Assembly: GCA_004299665.1 (NCBI GenBank)
Contig: SCQZ01000506.1
Coordinates: forward strand, 1 to 6,017
Length of the DNA: 6,017 nucleotides
Source: Jatrophihabitans sp.
GTDB lineage: Bacteria > Actinomycetota > Actinomycetes > Mycobacteriales > Jatrophihabitantaceae
Reading direction: 5' to 3'
How positions within the stretch are numbered: position 1 is the stretch's first letter; each line of letters opens with the position of its first letter. A program made the translations under genes and the position numbers. The notes beneath the pieces are model-generated. The model was not told the origin of the DNA and made no database searches. It saw only the letters and a list, made by a program, of their open reading frames with translations. Shown piece after piece: positions 5,459 to 6,017 of this stretch.

Positions 5459-6017
5459 TCAGCTCGCGCCGGGAGCGGGGCCCGCGGGCGGCCAGGTCCA
5501 CCCGGCGATCGCCGGGTCGTCCTCGCCGTGCTCGCGGGTGTAAACGCGGGCGGCCAGCCGCGCGTCCGCCATCTCCTGCCGCAGCGGCGCAGCCCGGCTG
5601 CCGAGCTGCGGCACCCGGTCGATGACGTCCATGACCAGGTGGAACCGGTCCAGGTCGTTGAGCATCACCATGTCGAACGGCGTGGTGGTGGTGCCCTCCT
5701 CCTTGTAGCCGCGCACGTGGATGTTGTCGTGGTTGCGCCGCCGGTAGGTGAGCCGGTGGATCAGCCACGGGTAGCCGTGGTAGGCGAAGATCACCGGACG
5801 GTCGGCGGTGAAGATCGTGTCGAAGTCGCGGTCGGGCAGCCCGTGCGGGTGCTCGGTGTCCGGCTCGAGGCGCATCAGGTCCACGACGTTGACGACCCGC
5901 ACCCTCAGCTCCGGCAGCCGGCGGCGCAGGATGTCGGCCGCGGCCAGCACCTCCAGGGTGGGGACGTCGCCGGCGCAGGCGAGCACGACGTCCGGTTCGC
6001 CGTCGGCGGTGCCGGCC
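5459..6017 (-). CDS. xfp: Phosphoketolase, partial (C-terminal 185 residues; N-terminus beyond window)
   Basis: C-terminal part of a D-xylulose 5-phosphate/fructose 6-phosphate phosphoketolase, a TPP enzyme of about 800 aa that splits the sugar phosphate with inorganic phosphate into acetyl phosphate and glyceraldehyde 3-phosphate (or erythrose 4-phosphate). The visible piece covers the end of the catalytic region and the C-terminal XFP domain. Seen: PDVVLACAGDVPTLEVLAAA near the edge, DRPVIFAYHGYPWLIHRLTYRR in the middle (quoted in part as FAYHGYPWLIHRLTYRR), then GYKEEGTTTTPFDMVMLND, the hallmark of the family, and DRFHLVMDVIDRVP. The frame runs open to the right edge, so the start is outside. 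It lies 5 nt upstream of ackA, so the product of one enzyme is the substrate of the next. Whether it prefers xylulose 5-phosphate or fructose 6-phosphate cannot be told from this part. Confidence 0.95.
   Translation of the reverse strand, partial: AGTADGEPDVVLACAGDVPTLEVLAAADILRRRLPELRVRVVNVVDLMRLEPDTEHPHGLPDRDFDTIFTADRPVIFAYHGYPWLIHRLTYRRRNHDNIHVRGYKEEGTTTTPFDMVMLNDLDRFHLVMDVIDRVPQLGSRAAPLRQEMADARLAARVYTREHGEDDPAIAGWTWPPAGPAPGAS

Overview
This window is very GC-rich, dense coding DNA that uses GTG as well as ATG starts and has short or overlapping gene junctions. Together with a response regulator that closely resembles mycobacterial DevR/DosR and an Acg-family nitroreductase, this points to an actinobacterium. 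I cannot name the genus; a Pseudonocardia-like or other soil actinomycete is possible.

There are three transcription blocks. (1) Minus strand, 2390 to 1: porG-porA-porB, the gamma, alpha and beta subunits of a pyruvate:ferredoxin oxidoreductase. porB runs off the left edge. (2) Plus strand, 2625 to 4329: an Acg/Rv3131-type nitroreductase-fold flavoprotein followed by a DevR/DosR-type NarL/LuxR response regulator. (3) Minus strand, 6017 to 4359: the C-terminal part of phosphoketolase (xfp, cut by the right edge), then acetate kinase (ackA) 5 nt later. A GC-rich inverted repeat without a T-tract lies between the convergent devR and ackA ends. No RNA genes, mobile elements, CRISPR arrays or broken genes are visible, and every gene-sized stretch is accounted for.

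The biology suggested is a compact low-oxygen or dormancy module. Phosphoketolase makes acetyl phosphate from sugar phosphates, and acetate kinase converts it to ATP plus acetate. Pyruvate:ferredoxin oxidoreductase makes acetyl-CoA and reduced ferredoxin without NAD+. A DevR-like regulator and an Acg-type protein, both hallmarks of the mycobacterial hypoxia regulon, sit between them. The 234-nt divergent region between porG and the nitroreductase gene holds four GGGAC-type elements that resemble DosR binding boxes, two of them nearly identical and 23 nt apart. The simplest reading is that the local regulator controls both the por operon and its own operon. That link is inference from motif resemblance. 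The individual protein families are known; the interesting part is the combination, the box cluster, the absence of an adjacent sensor kinase, and the absence of a ferredoxin-like delta subunit between the por genes.
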